Positions 54,484 through 63,516 are shown, counted from the first letter of the stretch. The stretch is DNA of 64,000 bases from Roseivirga sp. UBA6061 (GCA_002427745.1 DIYF01000156.1:1-64000); one strand, 5' to 3'. The notes: generated from the sequence alone by a model not told the origin. Made by a program: numbers and translations.

Positions 54484-55779
54484 TTATTTTATCTCTGTTA
54501 TTTCACTACTTACCACCTGCTCCTGTGTTACGGTTTCCATGATGTCTCCGGGCTTAATCTGCTGCTTGCCAATCAGCTTCCCGTTTACCCTTGTAATGGA
54601 GTATCCTCTTTTTAAAACCGACTCGGGGTTCACCAGGGTCAGCTCTTTTTCCAGTCCCTCCAGACGATGTTTCATATGATCCAGCCTGTGCCGGGTTACA
54701 CGTTGCAGGGGAGCTTTGAGCCTTTCCAGCTTCAGATCATCCAGCTTGAGTCTTTCAGCACCTGAGAAACGCAGTGAGAGCCTGAGCCGGCTGATGGTTT
54801 CTTTGGCCAGGTTGAACTGCCCCTTTGCGGAGATCTGCAGCTTGTTACTGATCGCCTGCAGCCTGAAAGACTCTAACTGTAACAGGTTCAGGGCTGACCG
54901 CTCGATCCGGTAGATGCTTTCATTGAGCTGGTCATCGACCTTTTCCAGGCCCGATATCAGGAATTCAGCCACAGCCGTGGGTGTTTTCATTTTGGTATGT
55001 GCCACCAGGTCTGCAATGGTTTCATCCCGCTCATGACCGATACCGGTGATAACCGGAACCGGGAACTGGGCAATATGTGCCGCGAGGTCATACTGATCAA
55101 AGCAGTCCAGATCTACCTGGGCACCACCGCCCCGGATAATCACTACCAGGTCAAAATCATCTATAGATTCATGAATACTCAGAAGGGCATCAATCATAGA
55201 CTGACTGGCCTGATCGCCCTGCATCAGGGCCTGAAAGAGGGTGGTTTGAAAAGCAAAACCCCGGCTATTGTTGTTTAACTGATCAAGAAAGTCACCATAA
55301 CCCGCTGCTGTTTCTGAACTGATGATGGCAATGCGCTGGGGTACCAGTGGCAGAGAGAGCCCATGGTTCATATCATAGACGCCATCCTTCACCAGTTGAT
55401 CTATCACCTCTTTTCGCTTTCTGGCCCGTTCACCCAAAGTAAAGTTCGGGTCAATGTCTTTGATGGTGAGGCTCATGCCATATACCTCATGAAAATTAAC
55501 TGAGGCATTGAACAGAATCTTGATACCCGGCTGCAGGGACGTATGTGTGATGGCTTCAAACCAACCACTTAGATTGCGGTAGGTATAAGCCCAGATATTG
55601 GCTCTGATCTTGGCAGTCACATAGTTGCCCTCTTTCTCCACTACCTCCATGTAGCAATGGCCTTTCTGATTCAGACGCATTTCACTGATCTCCGCCACAA
55701 TCCAGTAACTGGGTTCCAGAGATTGTTCGAGTGTCTTTTTTACAAGGCTGTTGAATTCAAAAAGAGACAGGTGAGACAT
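54484..55779 (-). CDS. xseA: Exodeoxyribonuclease VII large subunit
   Basis: Large subunit of exonuclease VII, 431 residues from the ATG at 55779 (MSHLSLFEFNSLVKKTLE). A longer in-frame start at 55836 adds nineteen residues outside the conserved family. The N-terminal OB fold (WIVAEISEMRLNQKGHCYMEVVEKEG) is followed by the catalytic domain with VPQRIAIISSETAAGYGDFLDQL, RGGGAQVDLDCFDQYDLA and ITGIGHERDETIADLVAHTKMKTPTAVAEFL, then a long coiled coil. It heads the operon with xseB, ligA, DUF6913 and dapA. Confidence 0.97.
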   Translation of the reverse strand: MSHLSLFEFNSLVKKTLEQSLEPSYWIVAEISEMRLNQKGHCYMEVVEKEGNYVTAKIRANIWAYTYRNLSGWFEAITHTSLQPGIKILFNASVNFHEVYGMSLTIKDIDPNFTLGERARKRKEVIDQLVKDGVYDMNHGLSLPLVPQRIAIISSETAAGYGDFLDQLNNNSRGFAFQTTLFQALMQGDQASQSMIDALLSIHESIDDFDLVVIIRGGGAQVDLDCFDQYDLAAHIAQFPVPVITGIGHERDETIADLVAHTKMKTPTAVAEFLISGLEKVDDQLNESIYRIERSALNLLQLESFRLQAISNKLQISAKGQFNLAKETISRLRLSLRFSGAERLKLDDLKLERLKAPLQRVTRHRLDHMKHRLEGLEKELTLVNPESVLKRGYSITRVNGKLIGKQQIKPGDIMETVTQEQVVSSEITEIK

Positions 55780-55824
55780 AGCGCAAATTACATAGTTGCC
55801 TGCGGCCTGCAAACAGTGGAAAAC

Positions 55825-55855
55825 AAAAAATCCCATACTCTCTGAGTACAGGATT
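55825..55855 (-). terminator. Terminator of the ECF sigma operon
   Basis: Minus-strand stem AATCCTGTACT / AGTATGGGATT (two wobble pairs) followed by a T-tract, about 29 bases after the stop of the periplasmic protein gene. Confidence 0.65.
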
Positions 55856-55883
55856 CACTAAACTACCTGAGGGGCATTATGAG

Positions 55884-56387
55884 CTAGTTGCCACCGTCAG
55901 AATTTCCTTTTTTCCCCCGCTGACCTTCGCGTCCGCGCTGCTGTCGGAGTTTGTCAAAGAAATCTCTTCTGAACTCTCCTTCAAACCGAATAACTGCCCA
56001 GATTTGTTTGGCCGTCAGCACACCTTCAAATTTCTTCATGTATTCCCGTTCCAGTTTGAGTTCCGCCTCTTTTTGATCCATATAGATATGAAGCATTTTT
56101 GAAGCATTCTCATCGCTCATATTTCTGAAGCCATTGGCACCTACCAGGTCTCTCTTTTGCTGATTGTATTTTCTGGAAAGTTCTCCTTTAGCCTTTTCAT
56201 AGTCATTGAAAAGAGGCCAGAAGTCTTTAGCCACCTCACTGGTGAGCTGCAGACGGTTGGTGAGAAAGGCAATACGGGCCGCTTTGATCTTTTCGCGGTC
56301 CTCCTCAGTCATTCTCCCTCCGGGACCCTGTGCCTGCGAAAGGCCCGTGAAAGCGAACAAGAGTATTATGATTAAGTATTTCTTCAT
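55884..56387 (-). CDS. Periplasmic protein of sigma-factor operon (Spy/zinc-resistance-like)
   Basis: A 167-residue exported helical protein. A start at 56387 is chosen because MKKYLIIILLFAFTGLSQAQ is a signal peptide and sits 4 bases after the preceding gene; ten extra residues upstream would overlap that gene. The mature part is almost all helix and very rich in Lys, Arg and Glu (ARIAFLTNRLQLTSEVAKDFWPLFNDYEKAKGEL), resembling the Spy/CpxP-type or zinc-resistance-associated folds, with a Gly/Arg-rich tail. The role, likely envelope-stress sensing or chaperoning, is inferred. Third gene of the ECF sigma operon. Confidence 0.72.
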   Translation of the reverse strand: MKKYLIIILLFAFTGLSQAQGPGGRMTEEDREKIKAARIAFLTNRLQLTSEVAKDFWPLFNDYEKAKGELSRKYNQQKRDLVGANGFRNMSDENASKMLHIYMDQKEAELKLEREYMKKFEGVLTAKQIWAVIRFEGEFRRDFFDKLRQQRGREGQRGKKGNSDGGN

Positions 56388-56391
56388 CTTC

Positions 56392-57036
56392 CTATTGCTC
56401 AAAGTACTCAAAATCATATTCTAATTCCAGATTGGCCTCTGTGCCGAAGTCGAATACTGAAGTTTCGTCTAAGAGGATATTGTCCAGAATTTCATCAAAG
56501 TCTTCAGACATAGCCATCAACTCATAGGTAGCATCCTGCTCTTCGTAAAGGTATTGGAGCATTAAATCTTCACTGATTTCAGCTTCAACCGGAGGGGTAG
56601 ATGGCAGAAACAGAAAGACACCTACTACCAGCATAGCGGCTACCGCTACCTTAAACCAGTTACGCTGATACAGTGGGATGACTTTGGTGGTAGTTTCCTC
56701 ACCGAGTCTGGCGTTAACCCTCTCTTCAACCGAGGTGAAATATCCTTCAGGAACCCTGAACACATTTTCCTTCAGGTGCTCATTGCCGGCCAGCTCTCCC
56801 TCTTCCGCACGAATCGCATCAGCTATTCTACTCTCCAGTTGGTTAAAATAACCTTCCGGTGTCTCAAAGATGTTTTTCTTGAGATGCTCATTAGACACCA
56901 GCTCACCTTCCTCTGCCCGGATATGGTCCATAATACGACCCTCTGACTGATCAAAATAACCAGGCGGAGTTTCGAACACAGACTTCTTCAGGTTCGGATT
57001 TTCCAGGGGGCTCTTATGGTTTTTGTCTTTACTCAC
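56392..57036 (-). CDS. Putative anti-sigma-like membrane protein with triple repeat
   Basis: A 214-residue single-pass membrane protein in the place of an anti-sigma factor. Residues 1-126 are cytoplasmic and contain three repeats with exactly 36-residue period at about 20, 56 and 92: VFETPPGYFDQ, IFETPEGYFNQ and VFRVPEGYFTS, each followed by an acidic/basic helix (EGRIMDHIRAEEGELV). A membrane helix is at about 128-146, and the periplasmic tail is acidic. FxxPxGYF repeats of this sort occur in Bacteroidota proteins beside ECF sigma genes. Anti-sigma function is inferred from position; no zinc-anti-sigma motif is present. Confidence 0.7.
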   Translation of the reverse strand: MSKDKNHKSPLENPNLKKSVFETPPGYFDQSEGRIMDHIRAEEGELVSNEHLKKNIFETPEGYFNQLESRIADAIRAEEGELAGNEHLKENVFRVPEGYFTSVEERVNARLGEETTTKVIPLYQRNWFKVAVAAMLVVGVFLFLPSTPPVEAEISEDLMLQYLYEEQDATYELMAMSEDFDEILDNILLDETSVFDFGTEANLELEYDFEYFEQ

Positions 57037-57067
57037 TGACTCTTTGATTTACAATGGGTTAGAAGGT

Positions 57068-57607
57068 TTAATGACTGCATAGATACTGCTCGATTTTTTT
57101 TACTGCAAGGTGATAACTCGCTTTTAAAGCACCTACACTCGTTCCTGTAATTTCAGCTATTTCATCGTATTTGAGATCGTCAAAATATTTCATGTTAAAG
57201 ACCAGTCGTTGCTTGTCTGGCAAGGTAAGCAGGGCTTTTTGCAATTTAAGCTGAATTTCATCACCACTCACATAGCTGCTGCTCACCAGATTATTAGCCA
57301 GTTCCTGATTCACATCTTCATAAGATAAGGCCTGCCTCTTCTTCTTTTTATTGAGATGTGTCAGGGCTTCATTGGTGGCAATGCGGTAGATCCAGGTGTA
57401 GAGCTGTGAAGCCTCTCTGAAATTGTCCAGGTTGCGGTAAACTTTTACGAATACCTCCTGCAATACATCATCGGCATCTTCATGCTCAATGACCATTTTC
57501 CGGATGTGCCAGTACATACGTTGCTGATACTTTTGTACCAGGGCACTGAAGGCACGGCTTTTGCCGTTATCACTCTTAAACTGAAGGAGTATGTCCCGAT
57601 CTTCCAA
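57068..57607 (-). CDS. ECF-type RNA polymerase sigma factor
   Basis: A 179-residue group 4 sigma factor. Sigma-2 region: QQRMYWHIRKMVIEHEDADDVLQEVFVKVYRN...TWIYRIATNEALTHLNKKK; sigma-4 region: LPDKQRLVFNMKYFDDLKYDEIAEITGTSVGALKASYHLAVKKIEQYL with a helix-turn-helix. It starts the operon with the repeat-containing membrane protein (31-base gap) and the periplasmic protein. The operon would let an envelope signal release the sigma factor. It is a candidate to read the AGCAACTT-type promoters seen at 1.9-5.3 kb, but its own upstream region lacks that motif. Confidence 0.95.
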   Translation of the reverse strand: MEDRDILLQFKSDNGKSRAFSALVQKYQQRMYWHIRKMVIEHEDADDVLQEVFVKVYRNLDNFREASQLYTWIYRIATNEALTHLNKKKKRQALSYEDVNQELANNLVSSSYVSGDEIQLKLQKALLTLPDKQRLVFNMKYFDDLKYDEIAEITGTSVGALKASYHLAVKKIEQYLCSH

Positions 57608-57698
57608 ATTTTGGCTGGTTTCGAAGGCTTAGATTCCCGCTTACCACGAAGGTTTAACTAAGATACCAAAAATGTCAGTTTAAGTCATAGGAGGGGAA

Positions 57699-57730
57699 TT
57701 GTGCCCTTTTCGCACAAATCACTAATTTTG
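57699..57730 (+). promoter_or_regulatory. Bacteroidota-type promoter of marR-like gene
   Basis: TTG at 57699-57701, 21-base spacer, TAATTTTG at 57723-57730 (perfect TAnnTTTG), start codon 30 bases downstream. Confidence 0.7.
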
Positions 57731-57759
57731 ACGTACCTTAACCATAATAGATTACTCTC

Positions 57760-58215
57760 ATGGGGCTTGAACAAGAGATAAAACAGGGCAAGCAGTTCGA
57801 TAGTGAATACGAGAAACTTATTGTCAATCTCATATACACCAACAGCTGGCTTTCCGAGCAACAACTTAAAACCTTCAAACCGTTCGGTATTACGGCTCCT
57901 CAGTATAATGTGCTGAGAATTCTACGGGGCCAGTATCCGGAGCCCTGTACTGTCAATACAATTATCGACCGTATGCTGGACCGCATGTCTAACGCTTCCC
58001 GTATTGTCGACAGGCTCGAAACCAAAGGTTTGGTGGAGAGAAAAGTGTGCAAGACAGATCGCAGAGCTAAAGATGTGGTGATCACTGATAGTGGTCTGGC
58101 ATTGCTCGACAGGGTAGATCAGGCGTCAGCTGATTGGATCGATCGCTTTAAGCGCATTACAGCAGACCGGATAGAGGCCACAAACACCTTGCTTGACGAA
58201 TTGAGGGCCAGCTGA
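57760..58215 (+). CDS. MarR-family transcriptional regulator
   Basis: A 151-residue winged-helix regulator. The core runs from FKPFGITAPQYNVLRILRGQ through the recognition helix in DRMLDRMSNASRIVDRLETKGLV to the wing ERKVCKTDRRAKDVVIT. The N-terminal dimer helix and C-terminal helix are complete. It has a good promoter of its own and is convergent with the P1 peptidase gene. Regulated genes and ligand are unknown; no operator stands out. Confidence 0.92.
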   Translation: MGLEQEIKQGKQFDSEYEKLIVNLIYTNSWLSEQQLKTFKPFGITAPQYNVLRILRGQYPEPCTVNTIIDRMLDRMSNASRIVDRLETKGLVERKVCKTDRRAKDVVITDSGLALLDRVDQASADWIDRFKRITADRIEATNTLLDELRAS

Positions 58216-58252
58216 GCAATCTGAAGAGGAGCTGATCAAATCATAACGAGCC

Positions 58253-59386
58253 TCAGGGTTTGATAGCTCCGTACTTTTTCAGAATAGGCAGTACCTTCTC
58301 TGTGGGCAGGGCATTGATGGTATGTCCGTCCCGCCCCGTCATGGTTTCTGCAGCAAAAAGCGAGTTGATAATGGCTTCCTCCGTAGCTTCTATAGTGGCC
58401 ATAAAAATCGGAGACATCTCATCATTTCTTAATACATCACCGGCATCAGTTTTGGCAGGGGTCTGATAGGGGACGCGCATGCTTTCCGCAGTAGAAGCGG
58501 CCACTACATAGTCTCCACTACCATTGGAGGCGATACCTCCGGTGCGGGCCAGGCCCATCATGGCGCGTTTGGCCACTCTTTCCAATAGTCTGGCGTCCAG
58601 AGGAGCATCAGTCAGTACTACGATCATGCAGGAGCCATCACTTTTTTGAATGGCACTGGAAAAGGGGTACTTCTCCATTTCTTTTCCCACAGGGGCTCCA
58701 TTGATGTTGAGCACCCCACCAAAATTCGTCTGTACCAATACCCCCACTGTAAAGCCTCCCAGCTGCTGTGGAAGCTTGCGGCTGGCCGTGCCGATACCGC
58801 CCTTAAAGCCAAAGGCAATGGTGCCTGTGCCTGCGCCTACATTTCCTTCTGTTACTGCCCCTCGCTTTGCCTGCCTGATGGCATCCATCACGTTTTGCTC
58901 TGACACGTGCATACCCCTGATGTCGTTGAGGTAGCCATCGTTGGTTTCGCCAACTACCGCGTTTACAGATCTGACATTTTCATTTCCTTTCAGTCCCAGG
59001 GTGTATTTAACGGTCCCCTGGATACCCATGGGAACACTCAGCGTATTCGTGAGTATGATAGGGGTTTCCAGGTTGCCGAGCTCCTGTACCTGGCTGATGC
59101 CGGCCAGTTTGCCAAAGCCATTACCGATATAGATAGCAGCGGGAACCTTGTCCTGAAAAATATTACCATTATGGGGTAGTATAGCGGTTACTCCGGTTCT
59201 AACCCGGTCTCCCTCAATCAGAGTGGTATGTCCCACCTGAACCCCGGGCACATCGGTAATGGCATTGTGCTGCCCTGTGGGCATAACCCCTATTTCTATA
59301 CCGTGGTCGCGCGCTCTTTTTTGCTGTTGTGAATAGGTAAGGGTCGCCATGGTGATGAGTACGGTTAAGAAAAAAAATCTGCGCAT
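58253..59386 (-). CDS. Secreted P1 (DmpA-type) peptidase
   Basis: Peptidase family S58/P1 (DmpA-like), N-terminal nucleophile hydrolase that cleaves itself and acts as aminopeptidase or amidase; 377 residues. A signal peptide covers about 1-19. NAITDVPGVQVGHTTL is the conserved start of the mature fold, NVGAGTGTIAFGFKGGIGTASR is the glycine-rich motif at about 182-203, and Gly251-Ser252 in DGSCMIVVLTDAPL is the self-cleavage site giving the nucleophile Ser. The periplasmic location is inferred from the signal peptide. Monocistronic. Confidence 0.88.
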   Translation of the reverse strand: MRRFFFLTVLITMATLTYSQQQKRARDHGIEIGVMPTGQHNAITDVPGVQVGHTTLIEGDRVRTGVTAILPHNGNIFQDKVPAAIYIGNGFGKLAGISQVQELGNLETPIILTNTLSVPMGIQGTVKYTLGLKGNENVRSVNAVVGETNDGYLNDIRGMHVSEQNVMDAIRQAKRGAVTEGNVGAGTGTIAFGFKGGIGTASRKLPQQLGGFTVGVLVQTNFGGVLNINGAPVGKEMEKYPFSSAIQKSDGSCMIVVLTDAPLDARLLERVAKRAMMGLARTGGIASNGSGDYVVAASTAESMRVPYQTPAKTDAGDVLRNDEMSPIFMATIEATEEAIINSLFAAETMTGRDGHTINALPTEKVLPILKKYGAIKP

Positions 59387-59554
59387 GCTCTAAAATAGTG
59401 AATCAGTGCTAAGGGGGAAAGGTGATTTTGAAGAGCCTTGCCCTTAGCCATGGGCATATATTTCAGTTCATCCGCATCACAAACCGAACAGCCGTTTTAG
59501 ACACTCAGGTTGTAGGGCTTGCCGTAAATTGTTTCTGATTCAAATGACCAAACC

Positions 59555-60259
59555 ATGAGAAAGACAATAAGCATAATGATTTTGGCTGTGATGGCCATGG
59601 GTACCCTGAGTGCTCAAACAGCTGATGATGTTGCAAAAAAGTATGTAGAGGCGATCGGTGGTGCCAAAAAATGGAAAGCTATCAAAACCAGAAAAATCAC
59701 CTTCAGTCTGATGACTCAGGGAATGACATTGCCCGGAACTGTTATAGGAGATAGTGATAAGCGTGAGCGCACAGACATTGCATTTAACGGAATGGAGATT
59801 GTGCAGGCCTATGATGGTACTACTGCCTGGGCACTGAGTCCGCCACAGGGTATTACTACTCCTACCAAACTCACCGGAGCGCAGGCTGAGGCCGCATCAA
59901 GCAAGGAGTTTCTGGATGAAATGATCGACTATAAGGCCAGAGGATTTCAGATCAGCCTGGAAGCAGATGAGACCATTGATGGTAAGGCCTATACGAAAAT
60001 CAAAATGGTAAAAAAGGGCGGTAAAGAAGAGTTCTACTTCTTTGATAAGGAGACCAACCTGCTCGCAGTAAAAAGAGAAAGCGGACTGCAGGGAACTACA
60101 GATTCACATTACTCAGAATACCAGGATGTGGATGGCCTGAAAGTGCCTACTAAAATTGAAGTGAAATCAGGCGGTTTTACAATCCAGTCTATCACAATCA
60201 GCAAGACCGAAATGAATGTGCCTGTTACGGATGACATGTTCGCCTTCCCGGGAAACTAA
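59555..60259 (+). CDS. Exported LolA-like outer-membrane protein
   Basis: A 234-residue exported protein. The signal peptide ends after SAQ at about residue 21. The mature sequence, with YVEAIGGAKKWKAIKTRKITFSL then an antiparallel sheet (FYFFDKETNLLAVKRES, YQDVDGLKVPTKIEV), resembles proteins of the LolA/outer membrane lipoprotein-sorting superfamily found throughout Bacteroidota. Function is unknown; a lipid- or lipoprotein-handling role is inferred from the fold only. Own transcript with a long terminator stem. Confidence 0.65.
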   Translation: MRKTISIMILAVMAMGTLSAQTADDVAKKYVEAIGGAKKWKAIKTRKITFSLMTQGMTLPGTVIGDSDKRERTDIAFNGMEIVQAYDGTTAWALSPPQGITTPTKLTGAQAEAASSKEFLDEMIDYKARGFQISLEADETIDGKAYTKIKMVKKGGKEEFYFFDKETNLLAVKRESGLQGTTDSHYSEYQDVDGLKVPTKIEVKSGGFTIQSITISKTEMNVPVTDDMFAFPGN

Positions 60260-60284
60260 AAGAAAAAAATAGCTCACAATTAAG

Positions 60285-60326
60285 ACCTGTATGTTCTGGT
60301 GTCAGCCAGAGTGTACAGGTTTTTTT
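60285..60326 (+). terminator. Terminator after LolA-like gene
   Basis: Long imperfect stem ACCTGTA...TCTGG / CCAGA...TACAGGT followed by six T, 26 bases after the stop. Confidence 0.8.
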
Positions 60327-60385
60327 ATGCCTTTTGAGGTAGTATGGGCTGGTTTTAGACTTTTTAAAAAATAATTTCTAATTTT

Positions 60386-60402
60386 ACTGAACACTGTTTA
60401 GT
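60386..60402 (+). promoter_or_regulatory. TetR operator, copy 1
   Basis: ACTGAACACTGTTTAGT, inverted repeat of ACTnAACA around a central C (one mismatch), 22 bases before the tetR start. The 19-base sequence TTTACTGAACACTGTTTAG here is identical at 61052-61070. Confidence 0.75.
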
Positions 60403-60424
60403 AGATATACGTTGTAATCAGCAC

Positions 60425-61036
60425 ATGGGAATATCAGAACGAAAGGAACGGGAAAAAGAGGAGATGAAAAAACTCATCATTGATACAGCCACCCGGTTGT
60501 TTATCGAGCAGGGGTTTGATAAGACCAGTATGCGCAATATTGCTGAGGCCATGGAGTACAGTCCGGCTACCATCTATCTTTATTTTAAAGACAAGAGCGA
60601 GTTGTTCGATGCCATTCACCGTCAGGGTTTTGCCATGTTCTTTGAATACCTCAGTCAGGTGAATACCATTGAAGATCCAATGGAAAGGCTTAACCAGCTG
60701 GGAATTCAGTATCTGAGCTTTGCGATCGAAAACCCGGGATATTACGACCTGATGCTGATCATGAGAGAGCCTATGAGTACCCAAAGGAATGAAGAGTCCT
60801 GGGACCAGGGAGATACCAGCCATAAAATCCTGACGAGTACTGTGGAGGAATGTGTGAGCAAAGGACATTTCAGAGGTAATGATCCGGCTGTGGTGTCTTT
60901 TATGATCTGGTCGCAGGTACATGGTATCTGCGCTATGATGATCAGGGAGCGGATGAAGTTTTACCCCGAAGAAGGGAGGGAAGAACTCATGTATGCCGCC
61001 AAGAAGGTTTTCATGGATATGGTCAGAAGCTTCTGA
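60425..61036 (+). CDS. TetR-family repressor of efflux operon
   Basis: A 203-residue TetR-type regulator. The DNA-binding helix-turn-helix is at about 20-65 (IIDTATRLFIEQGFDKTSMRNIAEAMEYSPATIYLYFKDKSELF), the canonical N-terminal domain; the C-terminal ligand domain contains FFEYLSQVNTIEDPMERL and an all-helical core to the end. The next three genes encode a TolC-adaptor-RND pump, and the same 19-base operator-like sequence lies before both tetR and tolC, so it probably represses itself and the pump until a toxic ligand binds. Confidence 0.93.
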   Translation: MGISERKEREKEEMKKLIIDTATRLFIEQGFDKTSMRNIAEAMEYSPATIYLYFKDKSELFDAIHRQGFAMFFEYLSQVNTIEDPMERLNQLGIQYLSFAIENPGYYDLMLIMREPMSTQRNEESWDQGDTSHKILTSTVEECVSKGHFRGNDPAVVSFMIWSQVHGICAMMIRERMKFYPEEGREELMYAAKKVFMDMVRSF

Positions 61037-61054
61037 CTATTTTTTTGAGACTTT

Positions 61055-61071
61055 ACTGAACACTGTTTAGA
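61055..61071 (+). promoter_or_regulatory. TetR operator, copy 2
   Basis: ACTGAACACTGTTTAGA, 21 bases before the tolC start; flanked by the same TTT as copy 1, giving a 19-base identity. Direct evidence that one regulator controls both promoters. Confidence 0.75.
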
Positions 61072-61092
61072 AAAAGAATAATGTTAAGATAA

Positions 61093-62445
61093 ATGAAGAA
61101 ATACTACACATTACTGACCTTGCTGATGATCAGTTCGGTCGGATTTTCTCAAAGTCAGATACTGCAGGATTATATCTCGCAGGGCATAGAGCGCAACCTG
61201 ACTTTACAGCAGCACGACTTTGATGTAAAGAAAAGTCAGGAGCGTTTGCATCAGGCGAAGGCTCTCTTTTTACCGCAAATAAGCTTTGATGCCTCTTATA
61301 CCCGTGCCGGAGGTGGCAGGTCCATTGATTTCCCGGTGGGTGATTTGCTCAATCCGGTTTACAATGCACTGAACCAAATGGGGGGCAGTGAGCAGTTTCC
61401 GACCATCGAAAATGTCAACGAGCAATTTCTGCCCAATGACTTTCATGACACCAGGATCCGGTTGATTCAGCCGCTGTTTAATTCAGACATCTACTTCGCT
61501 AGTAAGGCGCAGGAGAGAATGGTTTCGGTAGAGGAAGCCCGCAGGCAGACTTTTGTCAATGAGTTGAGGTATGATATTCAGGCAGCTTACTATACCCATC
61601 TCAGTACAGTAGAGGCACTCAAAATCTTTGAGCAGTCTGCTGAGGTTTTAGAGGAGCTGGTTCGGGTAAATAAGTCTTTGGTAGCCAATGATAAGGCTAC
61701 TTATGATGTGGTTTATACCTCAGAAGCAGAACTGAGTCAGCTGCGTTCACAGATCATAGATGCTGAAAAGAATGTTAGGGTTTCCAGATCCTATTTCAAC
61801 TTTCTGCTCAACCGTGATCTGGAAGAAGCAATAGACATTGATGAGACTGTAAAGGACGATCGTTTTGTTTTTAATGCTGCCAGTCAGCTTTCGGCAGATG
61901 CTTTTGCCAACAGGCAGGAGCTTGAGCAGGTAAACCGGGCCATTGATGCCAATCAGTATCTGGTTAAGCTGAATAAAAATAATGCTTATCTGCCCAACAT
62001 GAATCTGGTGGTGGATGCCGGCTACCAGGGCTTTGGCTATAGCTTTGACAGTAATCAGGACTACTGGCTGGCCCAGCTCAGTCTCTCCTGGAACATATTC
62101 AAAGGCGGGTCTAAAAAGTCTAAAATCAGGGAGTCTGAATATGAGCTGGAGCGCCTGAACAGTCAGTATGAGCAGTTGCGTGATCAGATTCAACTGCAGG
62201 TGATCAATGCCTACAACGAGTACCTGGCGGCTACCGAGAATGTAGAGGCGGCCAGATCGGGAGAGGTAAGTGCTCAAAAATCATTTCACATCATAGACAA
62301 GAAGTACCGGGAGAATCAGGTGCTCCTGGTGGAATACCTCGATGCGCAGAATAAGCATAGAAATGCACAGCTCAGCCGCTCCATAGCCGAGTACAATGCT
62401 CTGGCAAAAGCTGCTGAACTCAGAAAAGTAATAGGAAACAAATAA
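61093..62445 (+). CDS. TolC-family protein of RND efflux operon
   Basis: A 450-residue outer-membrane channel. Signal peptide about 1-19, then two structural repeats: YISQGIERNLTLQQHDFDVKKSQERLHQAKALFLPQISFDASY and the second with ANRQELEQVNRAIDANQYLVKLNKNNAYLPNMNLVVDAGY; long helices LRDQIQLQVINAYNEYLAATENVEAA end the protein. It starts 56 bases after tetR and is followed by the adaptor gene after 12 bases. The operator lies just upstream. Confidence 0.94.
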   Translation: MKKYYTLLTLLMISSVGFSQSQILQDYISQGIERNLTLQQHDFDVKKSQERLHQAKALFLPQISFDASYTRAGGGRSIDFPVGDLLNPVYNALNQMGGSEQFPTIENVNEQFLPNDFHDTRIRLIQPLFNSDIYFASKAQERMVSVEEARRQTFVNELRYDIQAAYYTHLSTVEALKIFEQSAEVLEELVRVNKSLVANDKATYDVVYTSEAELSQLRSQIIDAEKNVRVSRSYFNFLLNRDLEEAIDIDETVKDDRFVFNAASQLSADAFANRQELEQVNRAIDANQYLVKLNKNNAYLPNMNLVVDAGYQGFGYSFDSNQDYWLAQLSLSWNIFKGGSKKSKIRESEYELERLNSQYEQLRDQIQLQVINAYNEYLAATENVEAARSGEVSAQKSFHIIDKKYRENQVLLVEYLDAQNKHRNAQLSRSIAEYNALAKAAELRKVIGNK

Positions 62446-62457
62446 TAAAAAATCATA

Positions 62458-63516
62458 ATGAAGAAGTTGAAATATCTGGCGATGCTTATCCTGACAGGGT
62501 GGGTCGCTGTAGGTTGTAAGCCCGGCTATCAGGAACAACTTGCCGCGGTGAATACCGAGAGGGTCACCAAGGTGCGGCTACAAAAACTTGTGGCCACAGA
62601 AGCCCCCATTCCGCTAACGGCCAGTGGTGTATTGGCCTCCAAGTCTCAGGCCTTTCTTTCTTTCAAAATAGGAGGTATTGTAGAAAAGCTGATGGTAGAA
62701 GAAGGGCAGTCTTTCAGAAAAGGTCAGGTGCTGGCCAGGCTTGAGCTTACCGAGATCAATGCACGGGTAAATCAGGCCATAGAAAATGTGAATAAACTCA
62801 CCCGTGATCGTGACCGTGTGCAACGCCTGTATGCAGATACTGTGGCCACCCTGGAGCAGCTTCAGAATATCACCACAGGCCTGGAAGTGGCGCAGGCTGA
62901 TCTGGAGATTGCACAGTATAACAGACAGTATGCTGAGGTAGTAGCCAGAGAAGATGGCAAGGTGTTGAGGCGAATGACCGAGCGGGGAGAACTGATCAAT
63001 CCCGGGACACCCGTTTTTCAGATTGCCTATAAGGGGAAGCGCTCCTCGCATATTGTAAAGCTGGGTGTGGCTGACAGAGATGTGGTAAAGTTACAGGCCG
63101 GTGATTCCGCCAAAGTAAGCTTTGATGCCTATCCGGGTAAGCATTTCAGGGCCTTTGTCTCTGAAATTGCTGAAGCGGCAGACCCCGGAACCGGTGTGTT
63201 TGAGATTGAACTGACGATGGGAGAAAGCCCTTATCGTCTGAGAGACGGCTTTGTGGCCAAACTGGAAATTTATCCCTCATTGCAGGAAGCTTATTATAAG
63301 GTGCCCATGAGTGCCCTGGTGGAAGGAGATGCTGAAGCGGCTGCCATTTATATAGCCGAGAAAAACACGGTTAAGAAAATGACGGTACATCCCGTTTACA
63401 TCACTGATGAGTTCTTTACGATCAGTAAAACAGAGGCCGGTAGTTTATCTGCGGTGGTAGTGGAGGGGACAGCTTACGCCAAACCCGGAACAGAGGTAGA
63501 AGTGCTAAACGACTAG
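62458..63516 (+). CDS. RND efflux periplasmic adaptor lipoprotein
   Basis: A 352-residue membrane fusion protein anchored as a lipoprotein (Cys20 in WVAVGC). Lipoyl half SFKIGGIVEKLMVEEGQSFRKGQVLARL, coiled-coil hairpin 100-155 (shorter than in the other adaptor), second lipoyl half VVAREDGKVLRRMTERGELINPG, then beta-barrel (VGVADRDVVKLQAGDSAKVSFDAYPG) and membrane-proximal domains. Works between the RND pump and TolC. Followed by the pump gene after 4 bases. Confidence 0.93.
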   Translation: MKKLKYLAMLILTGWVAVGCKPGYQEQLAAVNTERVTKVRLQKLVATEAPIPLTASGVLASKSQAFLSFKIGGIVEKLMVEEGQSFRKGQVLARLELTEINARVNQAIENVNKLTRDRDRVQRLYADTVATLEQLQNITTGLEVAQADLEIAQYNRQYAEVVAREDGKVLRRMTERGELINPGTPVFQIAYKGKRSSHIVKLGVADRDVVKLQAGDSAKVSFDAYPGKHFRAFVSEIAEAADPGTGVFEIELTMGESPYRLRDGFVAKLEIYPSLQEAYYKVPMSALVEGDAEAAAIYIAEKNTVKKMTVHPVYITDEFFTISKTEAGSLSAVVVEGTAYAKPGTEVEVLND

